Positions 1 through 9,854 are shown, numbered from the stretch's first letter. The stretch is 64,000 bases of DNA from Paraburkholderia agricolaris (GCF_009455635.1 NZ_QPER01000001.1:4650001-4714000); one strand, 5' to 3'. Translations and numbers: made by a program. The notes: a model not told the origin generated them from the letters alone.

Positions 1-1
1 G

Positions 2-934
2 ATGATTCAAACCGCATCGAGCGCACTGTCGTCGCTGACCTCCAGCCTGCAACGTATTCGTCAGTTGGCTGTGCAGGCATCGACCGGCACGCTGTCGTCG
101 AGCGACCAGGCTGCTCTGCAACAGGAAGTTGCGGCCCAGATCTCGGAAGTGAACCGTATCGCGTCGCAAACGACGTACAACGGCACGAACATTCTGGACG
201 GCTCGGCAGGTAACGTGACGTTCCAGGTCGGCGCGAACGTTGGCCAGACCATCAGCCTGAACCTGACCCAGTCGATGTCGGCAGCGAAGATCGGCGGCGG
301 CCTGGTGCAAAAGGGTCAAACGGTCGGCACGGTGGCGGTTTCGACGGACGCAAACGGCGGATACACGGCAACGGGCGCGGCAATCACGTCGGTCAACGTG
401 CTGTCGGACGGCAACGGTGGCTTCACGTTCACGGATCAGAACAACCAGGCCCTGTCGGCAACCGCAGTCAGCGCAATCTTCAGCTCGGGCGCCACCACGG
501 GTTCCGGCACCGCGATCACGACCCTGACGCTCAGTTCGACGCTCGCAACGTCGATGGGTGCCACGGCAGCAAGCGCAGCAACAGCAGCGATTGCTCAGAT
601 CAACGCAATCAACGCGCCGCCGACGGTTTCGAACCTGAACATCAGCTCGGTTAGCGGCGCGAACGAAGCAATGGTCTCCATCGACAACGCACTGCAGACG
701 GTCAATAACCTGCAGGCGTCGCTGGGTGCCGCACAAAACCGCTTCACGGCAATCGCTACGTCGCAGCAAGCTGAATCGACCGACCTGTCGTCGGCACAAT
801 CGCAAATCACGGACGCCAACTTCGCGCAAGAAACGGCGAACCTGAGCAAGGCGCAAGTGCTGCAACAAGCCGGTATCTCGGTGTTGGCGCAAGCTAACTC
901 GAACCCGCAGCAAGTTCTGAAGCTCCTGCAGTAA
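2..934 (+). CDS. fliC: Flagellin FliC, 5'-truncated by the window edge
   Basis: Flagellin is the subunit of the flagellar filament. The visible 310 residues begin in the middle of the conserved N-terminal D0/D1 helices (IRQLAVQAS, then YNGTNILDGS), so roughly the first 70 residues lie before base 1 and the Met at base 2 is internal. A variable, Thr/Ser/Ala-rich central part follows (about residues 100-210). The conserved C-terminal D1/D0 helices end in QQVLKLLQ. It lies directly upstream of fliD and fliT on the same strand. The short, Ser/Thr-rich central domain is a plausible target for the glycosyltransferase encoded 2.3 kb downstream. Confidence 0.95.
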   Translation: MIQTASSALSSLTSSLQRIRQLAVQASTGTLSSSDQAALQQEVAAQISEVNRIASQTTYNGTNILDGSAGNVTFQVGANVGQTISLNLTQSMSAAKIGGGLVQKGQTVGTVAVSTDANGGYTATGAAITSVNVLSDGNGGFTFTDQNNQALSATAVSAIFSSGATTGSGTAITTLTLSSTLATSMGATAASAATAAIAQINAINAPPTVSNLNISSVSGANEAMVSIDNALQTVNNLQASLGAAQNRFTAIATSQQAESTDLSSAQSQITDANFAQETANLSKAQVLQQAGISVLAQANSNPQQVLKLLQ

Positions 935-996
935 GAGCTGACGCAGTAACGGCGATGCGTCGCGCGCAAGTGCGGTGCATCGCCGGTTCCAGACAA

Positions 997-1014
997 CGGG
1001 AGGCTCGCCTCCCG
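997..1014 (+). terminator. Hairpin between fliC and fliD
   Basis: A perfect inverted repeat (arms CGGGAGG and CCTCCCG around CTCG) lies 63 bases after the fliC stop. It has no T-run, so it may be a weak terminator or an mRNA 3'-end stabiliser that lets fliC outnumber fliD. The structure is seen in the sequence and the role is inferred. Confidence 0.45.
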
Positions 1015-1091
1015 CTGTGCATTCCAATCGTGAAGTGATGTAGCATCGCGCACCACCCAATACAGATTTCCAGACGCCCGGAGCCTCTGCA

Positions 1092-2606
1092 ATGTCCTCG
1101 ATCTCGACCACGTCTACTGCGGCATCGACCGCCGCTGCCAATGCCGCGCTGCAATCGGCCGCGCAATCGATCATCAGCGGCTCGACCGGCAACACGTCGA
1201 TGGACGTAGGGACGCTCGTCACGGCACTCGTGAACGCGAAGACGGCGGGACAAGCCGCGGCTCTGACGGCGCAACAAACCAGCGACAACACGCAGGTGTC
1301 CGCATACGGGGCCTTGACCGCCGCGCTGGACGCGCTGCAGTCGGGCATCGCGGGCCTTGCCTCCGGCTCCACGCTGTCGACCTTCTCGGCCACCGCGAGC
1401 GGCACCGGACTGACGGCCACCGCAGGTACGGGCGCCGTGGCCGGCACCTACTCGGTCGGGGTCACGCAGATCGCCAGTTCGCAGGCTCTGTCGTCGGCCG
1501 CCTTCGGCGCCACGACGCAGCTGGGCACCGGCACGATGACGATCTCGATCGGCAGCCAGTCGATGAATATCAACGTCGACAGCACCAACAACACGCTCGC
1601 CGGCATTGCCTCCGCGATCAACTCAGGGAGCGGCAACCCGGGCGTGACGGCGACCATCGTGACCGGTTCGGACGGCGCCCACCTGGTGCTGCGCGCGGCC
1701 AACACCGGCGCGGCCAACGTCATCAACGTCTCGGTCAACGCCACCACCGACACCGGCCTGTCGAGCCTTGGCGTGACCTCGACCGCGAGCACGACGGGCG
1801 GTCAATCGACGTTCACGTCGGCAAATTCGAGCAACGCCTGGACGCAGAGCTCGTCTGCCCAGGATGCCGAATTCACGATCGGTGGGATCGCCGCCAGCAG
1901 TTCGACCAACTCGGTGACCACCGCCATTTCCGGCGTCACGCTGAATCTGGCGGCCGCGGCCGCGGGCACGACGCAGACACTGAACGTCGCGGCGGACACG
2001 ACGGCGGAAAGCACCGCGATCAACAATTTCGTCAGCCTCTACAACACCGTCGTCACAACAATGTCGACGCTCACGTCGTACAACTCAGCGTCGTCGTCGC
2101 AAGGCCCGCTGCTGGGCGACTCGACGCTGATGACGATCCAGAACAACCTGGCCTCGATTGTCGGCGGGGCGGTCGGCTCGGGCACGACGGGCAGCACGCT
2201 GGCGGCGATCGGCATTACGCTGAAGGACAATCCGGCGGACGGCACCATGGTGATCAACAACACGACGCTGAGCACAGCGCTGACGGCCAACCCGGCATCG
2301 GTGGCCTCGCTCTTCAACTCCACCAACGGCATCGCCGAGCAGTTGAACGCCAGCATCACCAACTTCACGCAGACCGGTGGCCTGATCGATACGCGCACCA
2401 GCGCGCTGAATACCGACCTGCAGAGCATCACCACACAGCAAAGCGCGCTTGCGGACTACACTGCGCAACTGACGAGCCAGTATCAGGCGCAGTTCACCGC
2501 GCTCGACACGCTGATGGCTACAATGAACAACAATTCGCAGTACCTGACCGCGCTGTTCGGCGGCGCCAACAGCGCCGGCGCGCTGGCGTCGGCCAACAAC
2601 ACCTGA
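1092..2606 (+). CDS. fliD: Flagellar hook-associated protein 2 (filament cap) FliD
   Basis: FliD forms the filament cap that folds exported flagellin at the growing tip. The 504-residue protein has the FliD N-terminal domain (MDVGTLVTALVNAK near residue 37, then a YGALTAALDALQSGIAGL helix) and a C-terminal FliD domain with long helices ending near the C-terminus (QYQAQFTALDTLMATMNNN). The middle is very rich in Ser, Thr and Ala. Its stop is 4 bases before fliT, so the two are an operon. The SD before the ATG is weak (GGAGCCTCTGCA). The N-terminus carries a Ser/Thr/Ala-rich extension of about 35 residues before the conserved start. Confidence 0.93.
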   Translation: MSSISTTSTAASTAAANAALQSAAQSIISGSTGNTSMDVGTLVTALVNAKTAGQAAALTAQQTSDNTQVSAYGALTAALDALQSGIAGLASGSTLSTFSATASGTGLTATAGTGAVAGTYSVGVTQIASSQALSSAAFGATTQLGTGTMTISIGSQSMNINVDSTNNTLAGIASAINSGSGNPGVTATIVTGSDGAHLVLRAANTGAANVINVSVNATTDTGLSSLGVTSTASTTGGQSTFTSANSSNAWTQSSSAQDAEFTIGGIAASSSTNSVTTAISGVTLNLAAAAAGTTQTLNVAADTTAESTAINNFVSLYNTVVTTMSTLTSYNSASSSQGPLLGDSTLMTIQNNLASIVGGAVGSGTTGSTLAAIGITLKDNPADGTMVINNTTLSTALTANPASVASLFNSTNGIAEQLNASITNFTQTGGLIDTRTSALNTDLQSITTQQSALADYTAQLTSQYQAQFTALDTLMATMNNNSQYLTALFGGANSAGALASANNT

Positions 2607-2610
2607 GCCC

Positions 2611-2925
2611 ATGGACCCGATCGAAATGAACCAGACCGAACTGATCGAACGGCTGCTGTCGATGACCCGGGAAATCGAACAGGCCGCCTCGCTCGCCGAC
2701 TGGCCGGAAGCGGCCCGTCTGACCGAAGTGCGTTCGCCGCTGCTGATGTCGCTGTCCGCGGATCAGGAACCGGCCGCGCTGGAGATGATCCGCCGGATTC
2801 AGGCGATCGACGAAGCGCTTCTCGCCGACGCCGAAACCACTCAGAACGAGTTGCACCTCGAATTCGAAGCAGCGATGGGGCGCACCAAAGCCGCCGGCGA
2901 ATACCAACGGATAGCCCGGCTGTAA
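2611..2925 (+). CDS. fliT: FliT-like flagellar chaperone
   Basis: FliT proteins are small helical export chaperones for FliD; in enterics they also bind the flagellar master regulator. This 104-residue, Glu- and Leu-rich, all-helical protein has the right size and position, 4 bases after fliD. Translation is probably coupled to fliD. An in-frame ATG five codons in (base 2626) is an alternative start. Sequence conservation in the family is low, so the call rests on size, composition and gene order. Confidence 0.8.
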   Translation: MDPIEMNQTELIERLLSMTREIEQAASLADWPEAARLTEVRSPLLMSLSADQEPAALEMIRRIQAIDEALLADAETTQNELHLEFEAAMGRTKAAGEYQRIARL

Positions 2926-3075
2926 GTATGCGGGAGCCACAGCCACCGCTTCCGGCCGTGCAGATTGCGACCAATGACGGAACGGAACCGACCCGCAGAA
3001 CGGCTCCGCAGCACTGAACGGCAGTACCCAACAATAAGAACTACGCGCTGAAGTCAGGGCGCGCTCGTTCCCTCG

Positions 3076-3098
3076 GCCCGCCTCGTGCGGGCTTTTTT
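3076..3098 (+). terminator. Rho-independent terminator after fliT
   Basis: Stem GCCCGC / GCGGGC with a five-base loop is followed by six T. It ends the fliC-fliD-fliT transcript 150 bases after the fliT stop. The rest of the 302-base gap to the next gene holds no ORF I can support. Confidence 0.85.
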
Positions 3099-3227
3099 CA
3101 TGGCGTTCGGCTTTCCGCCGCCGCGCCCCATGCGCTAAACAGGCGGCCTTTTCACCGTCATCTCCGCGCATCGGAAACGCCCTCTCCGTCGCACAATTTC
3201 CGTCATAGACCATTCTGCGCTGAGACC

Positions 3228-5582
3228 ATGACTCTCCTCCACGAGCAGCCGACGGCTGAACCCTTGACGCCCGAACAACAACTCGAGCAAGACATCGCTC
3301 TGGTTTTGCAGACCGCGTTGGCGCATCACCACGAGGAGGAGTTCGACGACGCCGAAGCGCTGTACAAGGCGATCCTCGACGCCAGACCCGCCCACACCGA
3401 CGTGCTGTACAACCTCGGCGTGCTGTACGTACAGCGCAAACAGCCCGTCGACGCCCTGCCGTATCTCGAGGCCGCATTGGGCGGCGCGCCAGATAACGGA
3501 CAGTTCTGGGTCGCCTACATCAATGCGCTAATCGATGCAGAGCAGATCCCGGCTGCATGGCTTGCGCTCGAAATGGGCCAGCAAAGAGGGTTGAGGGGAC
3601 CGGCGGTCAACGGTTTGATCACGCGCATGGCGTATGACGGCAAGCAGCTCTCGACCGCCGCCGTAGCACCGAAGGTGCAGCCTTCCATTACCGTGGAAAG
3701 CGCTGGGACCTGCGCCGCCGGATCAGCCGACAACAAAGCTGTAGTAGCGATCGATACACGCCGCCCGAGCCCGCAGGAACTGAATCGCTTCGCCTCGCTG
3801 TTCAAAAAAGGCCAGCTGCCGCAGGCGATCAAACTCGCGCGTGATCTGACCGAGCGATTTCCCGCGCACGGGCAATCATGGCGTTCCCTCGGCATCGCAT
3901 TGCATCGCGCCGGGAATTACGTCGAGGCGATCGAACCGTTCAGGACGGCGATTTCACTGGGAAGCGACGACGCCGAAGCACGCAATACACTCGCCGACCT
4001 GCTTCGCCTGACCGCCAACCCGGCCGCCGCGGAAATCGAGTCCAGAAAACTGCTTGAGCTGAATCCCAACTATTCAGAAGGTCATCGCGTACTTGGCCTC
4101 ACCCTCGCCGCCCGCGGAAGGTACCGTGAAGCGATCGCCTCGTGCAGACGAGCGGTCGAACTGACGCCCCAGCACGGCGAATCGCACGGCACACTGGGCG
4201 TGGTATTGCTGGAACATGGCGCTTCGCAGGAAGCGACTCCGTCGTTTCGTCGCGCACTGGAAATTGAGCCGAAAAACTCGCTGACGCGCAGCAATCTCTT
4301 GTTCTGTCTCGCGCACGATCCCAACGTTGATACCGAAGAGATCTACGCCGAACATCGAAAGTTTGCCCAAATTCATGAAGCGCCCATGCGCTCCAAATGG
4401 CCGAAGCACAACAATAGCCGCACGCCGGGGCGGCGCCTGCAGGTCGGCATCGTCTCGGGCGACCTGTTCCGGCACGCCGTCGCTTCATATCTGATGCCGG
4501 TCATGGAGCCGCTCGCGAACGACGAGAGCCTGACGCTCCATATGTACTACAACCACGTGATCGAGGACGACTATACGGTGCGATTGCATAGCCAGGCGGA
4601 CCACTGGAACATGATCGCCGGCATGAGCGACGAGCAACTTGCTGCCAGGATTCGCGCCGACAAGATCGACATTCTGATCGACCTGAGTGGTCACACTGGC
4701 CGCAACCGGCTTCAGGCGTTGACACGCAAACCAGCTCCGATTCAGGTGAGCTGGATCGGCTACCCGGCGACCACGGGGCTGGACGCCATGGACTATTACC
4801 TCAGCGACCGCTTCTTCACGCCGTTCGGCGACATCGAGCGCCAGTTCTCCGAGAAACTCGTGCACCTGGCCGCCATCGGGCCGTTCCATCCGGAGAAGAA
4901 TGCGCCGCCGGTCAACATTCTGCCGGCCATGCACAACGGCTACATCACCTTCGGTAGTTTCAACCGTCTGAACAAGTTGCGCGCCGACGTGATCGCCGTG
5001 TGGGCGAAGCTACTTCGCGAACTTCCCACCTCGCGGATGGTGCTCGGTTCGATGACCGGCGAGGAAGGTGACGAAACGCTGATCGACTGGTTCGTGCAGG
5101 AAGGTATTTCGCGCGACCGGCTCAGCTTCCGCCCGCGCTCGACGGTGCCCGTCTACCTGCAACAGCATTTCCAGGTGGACATCTGTCTCGACACCTTTCC
5201 CTACACCGGATCGACAACGGTCCTGAATTCGCTGTGGATGGGTGTGCCCACCCTGACGATCGCCGGTCAGACAATGGCCAGCCGCGCGGCAGCCGCATGG
5301 CTGGGCCACACCGGCCTCGAAAACTTCGTGGCCACCGACGCGGATGATTTCGTCGCGCGGGGTGTCGCTCTGGCCTCGGACATCCCGGCGCTCGCGACGC
5401 TGCGCACAGGGTTGCGCGAGCGTTGCAGAGAGTCGGCGGTGTTTCAACCAGAAGTGGTCGCGGCAAGCCTCTCGCGAGCACTCCATGTGATGTGGCAGCG
5501 CTGGCGTGACGGACTGCCGCCAGTGGCCTTCGGTGTGGACGATGCGCAAACGGCAGACAGCCGCCCGGTTCAAACCGCCTAA
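3228..5582 (+). CDS. TPR protein with OGT/SPINDLY-type glycosyltransferase domain (GT41)
   Basis: A cytoplasmic O-linked glycosyltransferase of 784 residues. The N-terminal half holds TPR repeats in two blocks (about residues 25-120 and 190-370, with motifs such as LYNLGVLYVQRKQPVDALPYLEAAL). The C-terminal half (about 400-760) is the OGT catalytic region, with DILIDLSGHTGRNRL, SWIGYPATTGLDAMDYYLSD and CLDTFPYTGSTT as recognisable GT41 blocks. It sits between the flagellin operon and two amino-sugar genes, the arrangement known for flagellin O-glycosylation loci in Burkholderia and relatives. Flagellin as acceptor is therefore inferred from context. The sugar donor is unknown. Confidence 0.85.
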   Translation: MTLLHEQPTAEPLTPEQQLEQDIALVLQTALAHHHEEEFDDAEALYKAILDARPAHTDVLYNLGVLYVQRKQPVDALPYLEAALGGAPDNGQFWVAYINALIDAEQIPAAWLALEMGQQRGLRGPAVNGLITRMAYDGKQLSTAAVAPKVQPSITVESAGTCAAGSADNKAVVAIDTRRPSPQELNRFASLFKKGQLPQAIKLARDLTERFPAHGQSWRSLGIALHRAGNYVEAIEPFRTAISLGSDDAEARNTLADLLRLTANPAAAEIESRKLLELNPNYSEGHRVLGLTLAARGRYREAIASCRRAVELTPQHGESHGTLGVVLLEHGASQEATPSFRRALEIEPKNSLTRSNLLFCLAHDPNVDTEEIYAEHRKFAQIHEAPMRSKWPKHNNSRTPGRRLQVGIVSGDLFRHAVASYLMPVMEPLANDESLTLHMYYNHVIEDDYTVRLHSQADHWNMIAGMSDEQLAARIRADKIDILIDLSGHTGRNRLQALTRKPAPIQVSWIGYPATTGLDAMDYYLSDRFFTPFGDIERQFSEKLVHLAAIGPFHPEKNAPPVNILPAMHNGYITFGSFNRLNKLRADVIAVWAKLLRELPTSRMVLGSMTGEEGDETLIDWFVQEGISRDRLSFRPRSTVPVYLQQHFQVDICLDTFPYTGSTTVLNSLWMGVPTLTIAGQTMASRAAAAWLGHTGLENFVATDADDFVARGVALASDIPALATLRTGLRERCRESAVFQPEVVAASLSRALHVMWQRWRDGLPPVAFGVDDAQTADSRPVQTA

Positions 5583-5628
5583 CGATACCCATCCGTGACC
5601 CGGACTAAAAATTAGCAGCGAGGAAACC

Positions 5629-6777
5629 ATGGGCTCAAGCGCTCCTCTTCGTGCGATCACGTCACTGGACGACGAACGCATCTATGTGACTCAGCCGCAT
5701 CTGCCGCCGCTGGCCGAGTTCCTGCCGTACCTCGAAAAAATCTGGAACAGCAAAACGCTGACCAACGGCGGCCCGTTCCATCAGCAACTCGAGAAGGCGC
5801 TCTGCGAGTATCTGGGCGTGGAACATCTGGCGCTATTCGCGAACGGTACGCTCGCGCTCGTGACTGCGCTGCAAGCTCTGCGCATCAACGGCGAAGTCAT
5901 TACCACGCCCTATTCGTTCGCCGCCACCGCGCATTCGTTGCTCTGGAACGGCATCAAGCCGGTTTTCGTGGACGTCGACCCGGACACGCTCAATCTGGAT
6001 CCGGAAAAGATCGAAGCGGCGATCACGCCGCAAACGACCGCGATCATGCCGGTGCATTGCTACGGCCACCCGTGCGATGTGAAAGCGATCCAGAAGATCG
6101 CCGACAACTACAACCTCAAGGTCATCTACGACGCCGCGCACGCGTTCGGTGTGCAGACCGAAGATGGCAGCGTGCTCAAGCATGGCGATCTGTCGATCGT
6201 CAGTTTCCACGCCACCAAGGTCTTCAATACGTTCGAAGGCGGCGCGATCATCTGCCCGGACGCGAAGACCAAACAGCGCATCGACCATCTGAAGAACTTC
6301 GGTTTCGTGGATGAAGTAACGGTCGTGGCAGCCGGCATCAACGGCAAGATGAGCGAAATCAATGCCGCGTTCGGGCTTCTGCAACTGCAACACGTCGACA
6401 ATGCATTGGCAAAACGCAAGACGATCGACGCGCAGTATCGCGAGTTGCTGGCCGATGTACCCGGCATCCGCTGCCTGTCGGACGCAGGCGAAAAAGTCGC
6501 GAACTACGCCTACTTTCCCGTCCAGGTCGAAGACCACTTTCCGATCAGCCGTGACGCACTCTACGAGCGCCTGAAGGAACACGGTATCTATGCGCGCCGT
6601 TACTTCTATCCGCTGATTTCCGAATTTCCGATGTATCGTGGCCTGCCGTCCTCGCACAAGGACAACCTCAGTGCGGCCAGCGCGGCGTCGAAACGGATCC
6701 TGTGCCTGCCAATCTATCCCGATCTGAACCCGGCGCACGTTGAACGCATTGTCGGCATCATCGCCGGCATTCAATGA
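5629..6777 (+). CDS. DegT/DnrJ/EryC1/StrS family sugar aminotransferase
   Basis: A PLP-dependent aminotransferase (382 residues) of the family that aminates nucleotide-linked keto-deoxy sugars. Seen: the substrate-loop start NGTLAL near residue 70, the PLP-pyridine Asp in VIYDAAHAFG, the Schiff-base Lys in SFHATKVFNTFEGG, and FYPL near the C-terminus. A GAGG Shine-Dalgarno precedes the ATG with good spacing. It starts 46 bases after the glycosyltransferase and is followed 32 bases later by an N-acyltransferase. The pair would make an N-acylated amino sugar (for example a Qui4N-type sugar) for flagellin, which is inference. No nucleotidyltransferase or dehydratase is in the window, so the precursor must come from elsewhere. 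Confidence 0.88.
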   Translation: MGSSAPLRAITSLDDERIYVTQPHLPPLAEFLPYLEKIWNSKTLTNGGPFHQQLEKALCEYLGVEHLALFANGTLALVTALQALRINGEVITTPYSFAATAHSLLWNGIKPVFVDVDPDTLNLDPEKIEAAITPQTTAIMPVHCYGHPCDVKAIQKIADNYNLKVIYDAAHAFGVQTEDGSVLKHGDLSIVSFHATKVFNTFEGGAIICPDAKTKQRIDHLKNFGFVDEVTVVAAGINGKMSEINAAFGLLQLQHVDNALAKRKTIDAQYRELLADVPGIRCLSDAGEKVANYAYFPVQVEDHFPISRDALYERLKEHGIYARRYFYPLISEFPMYRGLPSSHKDNLSAASAASKRILCLPIYPDLNPAHVERIVGIIAGIQ

Positions 6778-6809
6778 ATTGAGCCGGTCTTAAAAGCGGA
6801 ACGTGGACC

Positions 6810-7472
6810 ATGCAGAACATCGTGCTTGTCGGGTCTTCCGGCCACGCCAAAGTCGTTATCGACATTGTTGAAAAGCAGGGGTCCTACCGGATCGCCGGCC
6901 TCATCGACGCCTTTCGCACGGTGGGTGAAACAACGCTCGGCTATCCGGTGCTGGGTGGCGAAGCCGATCTTGCGCGCCTTGCCATGGAGCACGATCTGAA
7001 AGGCGTGGTCATCGCGATCGGGGACAACAGCGTTCGCGCGAACGTAGCCGCCAAGGTAGCCGCTGCCTGTCCGCATCTGCCGTTCGTCAGCGCAGTCCAC
7101 CCGGCGGCCAGCGTCGGCAAAGGGACCCTCATCGGCGCCGGTACGGTCGTCATGGCCGGCGCGGTCATCAACGCGGAGTGCCGCGTGGGCCGGTTCTGCA
7201 TCGTGAACACGAAGGCATCGCTCGATCACGATTGCATCATGGAGGATTTTTCGAGCCTGGCGCCAGGCGTAACCACCGGCGGCAATTGCCGCATCGGCAG
7301 CCACGCCGCCGTGAGCATTGGCGCTGTGCTGCGCCATGGCATCACGATTGGCGAACACAGCGTGGTGGGTGCAGGATCGATCGTAATGAAACCGGTCGAG
7401 CCTTTTTCCGTGACATACGGCAATCCCGCGAAGAAAGTCCGGGATCGCCAGCAGGGCGACAAATATCTTTAA
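6810..7472 (+). CDS. PglD/NeuD-type sugar O/N-acyltransferase (left-handed beta-helix)
   Basis: This 220-residue enzyme has the two-domain PglD layout. The first part is a Rossmann-like domain with the GSSGHAKVV sugar-nucleotide loop at residues 8-16. The second is a left-handed beta-helix of hexapeptide repeats (about 95-200, for example GKGTLIGAGTVVMAGAVI). His140 in SLDHDC corresponds to the catalytic His of this family. It most likely acylates the amino group installed by the preceding aminotransferase. The final turn TYGNPAKKV is typical of the family. The acyl donor cannot be read from the sequence. Confidence 0.87.
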   Translation: MQNIVLVGSSGHAKVVIDIVEKQGSYRIAGLIDAFRTVGETTLGYPVLGGEADLARLAMEHDLKGVVIAIGDNSVRANVAAKVAAACPHLPFVSAVHPAASVGKGTLIGAGTVVMAGAVINAECRVGRFCIVNTKASLDHDCIMEDFSSLAPGVTTGGNCRIGSHAAVSIGAVLRHGITIGEHSVVGAGSIVMKPVEPFSVTYGNPAKKVRDRQQGDKYL

Positions 7473-7493
7473 ACAGAATCAGCCGCCACTGCG

Positions 7494-9854
7494 TCACCGC
7501 CGGAACCGCCCACCCCCACCGCCAAAGCGCCGCTGCGGCTGAAACTGCCCACTCGCCCGCGCATTTCCAAGGTCATGCCCCTGCCTGAGCGAATCGAGCC
7601 GCTGGGTCTGGCTCGCGTTCGGCTGCACGGGCTGCCAGCCGTCGGCGCCGTGCTGTTCCCAGCCGCCGCCCTGCTCGTGCCGATAGACGTTGCCGTCGCT
7701 GCCTGCATAGACATTGCCGTTGTTCCACGCGACCCCGCGCCCCGTGTCCTTGTTGCCCACAATGCCTTTCGTGCCAGCCTGGTGATCGCCTGAATACGCA
7801 TTGCCGGTCACACCCGCCTCAGCCGCGCCATAGCGCCCCGTCTGCGCGTTGTAGCCGGCGCGTTGCCGGCCCGCCGCGTAATCGCCGGTGGCTTCGTTGC
7901 CCGCCACACCACCGCGCGCCGCGCCGCTGCGTCCCGTCGACGGATTGCTGAACGAGCCTTGCCGTCCCGCAGCGAAGTTGCCGTTGTAGGCGTTCTCAAC
8001 CGCGCCGCGGCTCGCCTGGAAGTGACCGCCGGTGTACGGATTGAAGCCCGACGCCGCCGTGCCGGCCCAGCTGTTGCCAGTCCAGCCGTTCCAGCCGCTC
8101 GCGTGGGTCACGGTGCCCTGCCCCCAGCGGCCGTAGATATTGGCCTGGTTGACGTTCGCGTATTGCCAGCTCCACGGACCACCGCCCCAATACGGTCCCC
8201 AGTACGGCGACGCCGCGCCCCACGTGGCGCCGATCGCAAAACCGAAGGCGAAGCCCACCGTGGTGCCGAGCGCGAAACCCGCACCGTAGCCGTAGGTGGC
8301 CGGATAGCCGTAATAGACCTCGCCGACATAGGGCGGATAAACATAGCCCGTGCCGTACACAACGGTGCCGTCCGCATTGACGACCACGCCCATGTAGCCC
8401 GGCGTGTAGCCGACCACCACCGTATCGGGCGTTGCCGAATAAACGTGAACGTAGGTGACGTAATGCACGGGCGACGCCGCCGGAATCGTATAGATCGCGG
8501 CCGGCACGGTATCGGCGACAAGCCACGGGCCGCTTGCCGCGCTCGCGGTGAACCAGATTCCGTTGGCAACGGCGAAGAATTGCGAAGGCGCGGTCTGGAT
8601 CACCGGCGTCGCTGTATTCACCGCATACGACAACGACGTGCCCGCGATACCGACGAACTTCGGCGCACCGTCATAAACGACCTTCAACGTGGTGGTCTTA
8701 CGCGATACGGTCGCCGTCTGCGGGATGGTTGCGGCAATCGCCGCCTCTTTTGCCTGCGGCGTCCCCGGCACCGAGACGAGCGCATTCGCGTGCGGATCGT
8801 CGGCCGCGATCTTCGAGAAATCGGCGGGCAGGCTTTTGCCGTCGACAAAGGTCCACGGTCCGGAAAGGCTCACTGCGCTGAACCACCGGCCCGACAGCAG
8901 CAGGTAGTAATGACTGTCGCCCGGTTCGACGAAGAGCGCGTGGTCGGCATTGGTGACGGACAGCAGATTCACACCCTTCACCGGTTGCAGCGCCGGCTTG
9001 CCGTTCGTCACCACCAGTTCGGCCGGTTGCGCGGCGACCACCACGTCCGGCGCTTGCGCGGGCTTCTTGCCGTCGGCGGGCAACATCGGATCGGACTTGA
9101 GATTGGTTTGCGCTTTGTTCGCCGCGGCAACCAGTTCATGCGGCGGCGTTGCGTTCAGATGCCATGGGCCGTCGAGCGCGCTCGCCTCGTACCAGTAGCC
9201 CGCGGCATTCAGATGCAGCGTGCCGCTCGCGTCTTTGAGCAGCATCGCCCGTGTGTTGATCAGACGTTGATAGTGTGTGTCGCCAAGCGCGCGCCAGTTT
9301 GCGTCGCCGTCGACCAGCACGAGCAGCGTGGGGCGTTCGGCAAAGATGATGTTAGGGACGTTGTTCTGCACCGCGAGGCCGGGCGCGCTGCCTTCGTGGG
9401 TACTGGCATAACTGGCCTGCAGTTGTTCGAGCGAAGTGATGAGGCCGTCTTTGGGAATGCGCGCCTGCAAGGCTTCCTTCACGCCATCGGCTGCGGATGG
9501 CGTGGTCGGCATGTCGACCTTGTCGAACACGATGTCGAGCAGTTGCACAGTCGAACTCGTCTTGTCGACTTCAGCGCGCGCGGTGAAATGCGCGACGCCG
9601 TAGTTCGGCGTGGCGCCCTTCGCGCCGACGGCGAACGCCGCCCGGCCTTCGATCCGGTTGCCCTGCCACACTTCCACCTGCGGCTGATACAGCTCGATGC
9701 GTTGCTGTGCGCTATCGAAGTCGCGCGGCCAGGCCGTCGGCACGGGCTGCACAGCGGCAGCGGCGAGCGCTTGCCCAGGCGTCGCGAGTGTCACCGCAAG
9801 CGACGTGCAGACGCCCGCGAGCAACACCAGGGATCGCTTCATCGTGATTTTCAT
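7494..9854 (-). CDS. Secreted repeat protein with three WF/YxASSxxGPW-type modules and a Gly-rich tail
   Basis: A large exported protein of 786 residues and unknown function. I take the ATG at 9854 because AAGGAA lies 9 bases upstream and a signal peptide begins there (MKITMKRSLVLLAG, cleavage near ALA-AA). Three similar modules, GYWYEASALDGPW, GRWFSAVSLSGPW and GIWFTASAASGPW, lie near residues 219, 322 and 432 and recall small carbohydrate-binding (CBM5/12-like) folds. A Tyr/Gly/Trp-rich segment follows, then imperfect repeats of the form GNxxTGxYxAGR and a GGGGGRFRR end. It is the last gene of a five-gene run of exported proteins. The function is not known and polysaccharide binding is only a guess. 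Confidence 0.8.
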   Translation of the reverse strand: MKITMKRSLVLLAGVCTSLAVTLATPGQALAAAAVQPVPTAWPRDFDSAQQRIELYQPQVEVWQGNRIEGRAAFAVGAKGATPNYGVAHFTARAEVDKTSSTVQLLDIVFDKVDMPTTPSAADGVKEALQARIPKDGLITSLEQLQASYASTHEGSAPGLAVQNNVPNIIFAERPTLLVLVDGDANWRALGDTHYQRLINTRAMLLKDASGTLHLNAAGYWYEASALDGPWHLNATPPHELVAAANKAQTNLKSDPMLPADGKKPAQAPDVVVAAQPAELVVTNGKPALQPVKGVNLLSVTNADHALFVEPGDSHYYLLLSGRWFSAVSLSGPWTFVDGKSLPADFSKIAADDPHANALVSVPGTPQAKEAAIAATIPQTATVSRKTTTLKVVYDGAPKFVGIAGTSLSYAVNTATPVIQTAPSQFFAVANGIWFTASAASGPWLVADTVPAAIYTIPAASPVHYVTYVHVYSATPDTVVVGYTPGYMGVVVNADGTVVYGTGYVYPPYVGEVYYGYPATYGYGAGFALGTTVGFAFGFAIGATWGAASPYWGPYWGGGPWSWQYANVNQANIYGRWGQGTVTHASGWNGWTGNSWAGTAASGFNPYTGGHFQASRGAVENAYNGNFAAGRQGSFSNPSTGRSGAARGGVAGNEATGDYAAGRQRAGYNAQTGRYGAAEAGVTGNAYSGDHQAGTKGIVGNKDTGRGVAWNNGNVYAGSDGNVYRHEQGGGWEQHGADGWQPVQPNASQTQRLDSLRQGHDLGNARASGQFQPQRRFGGGGGRFRR

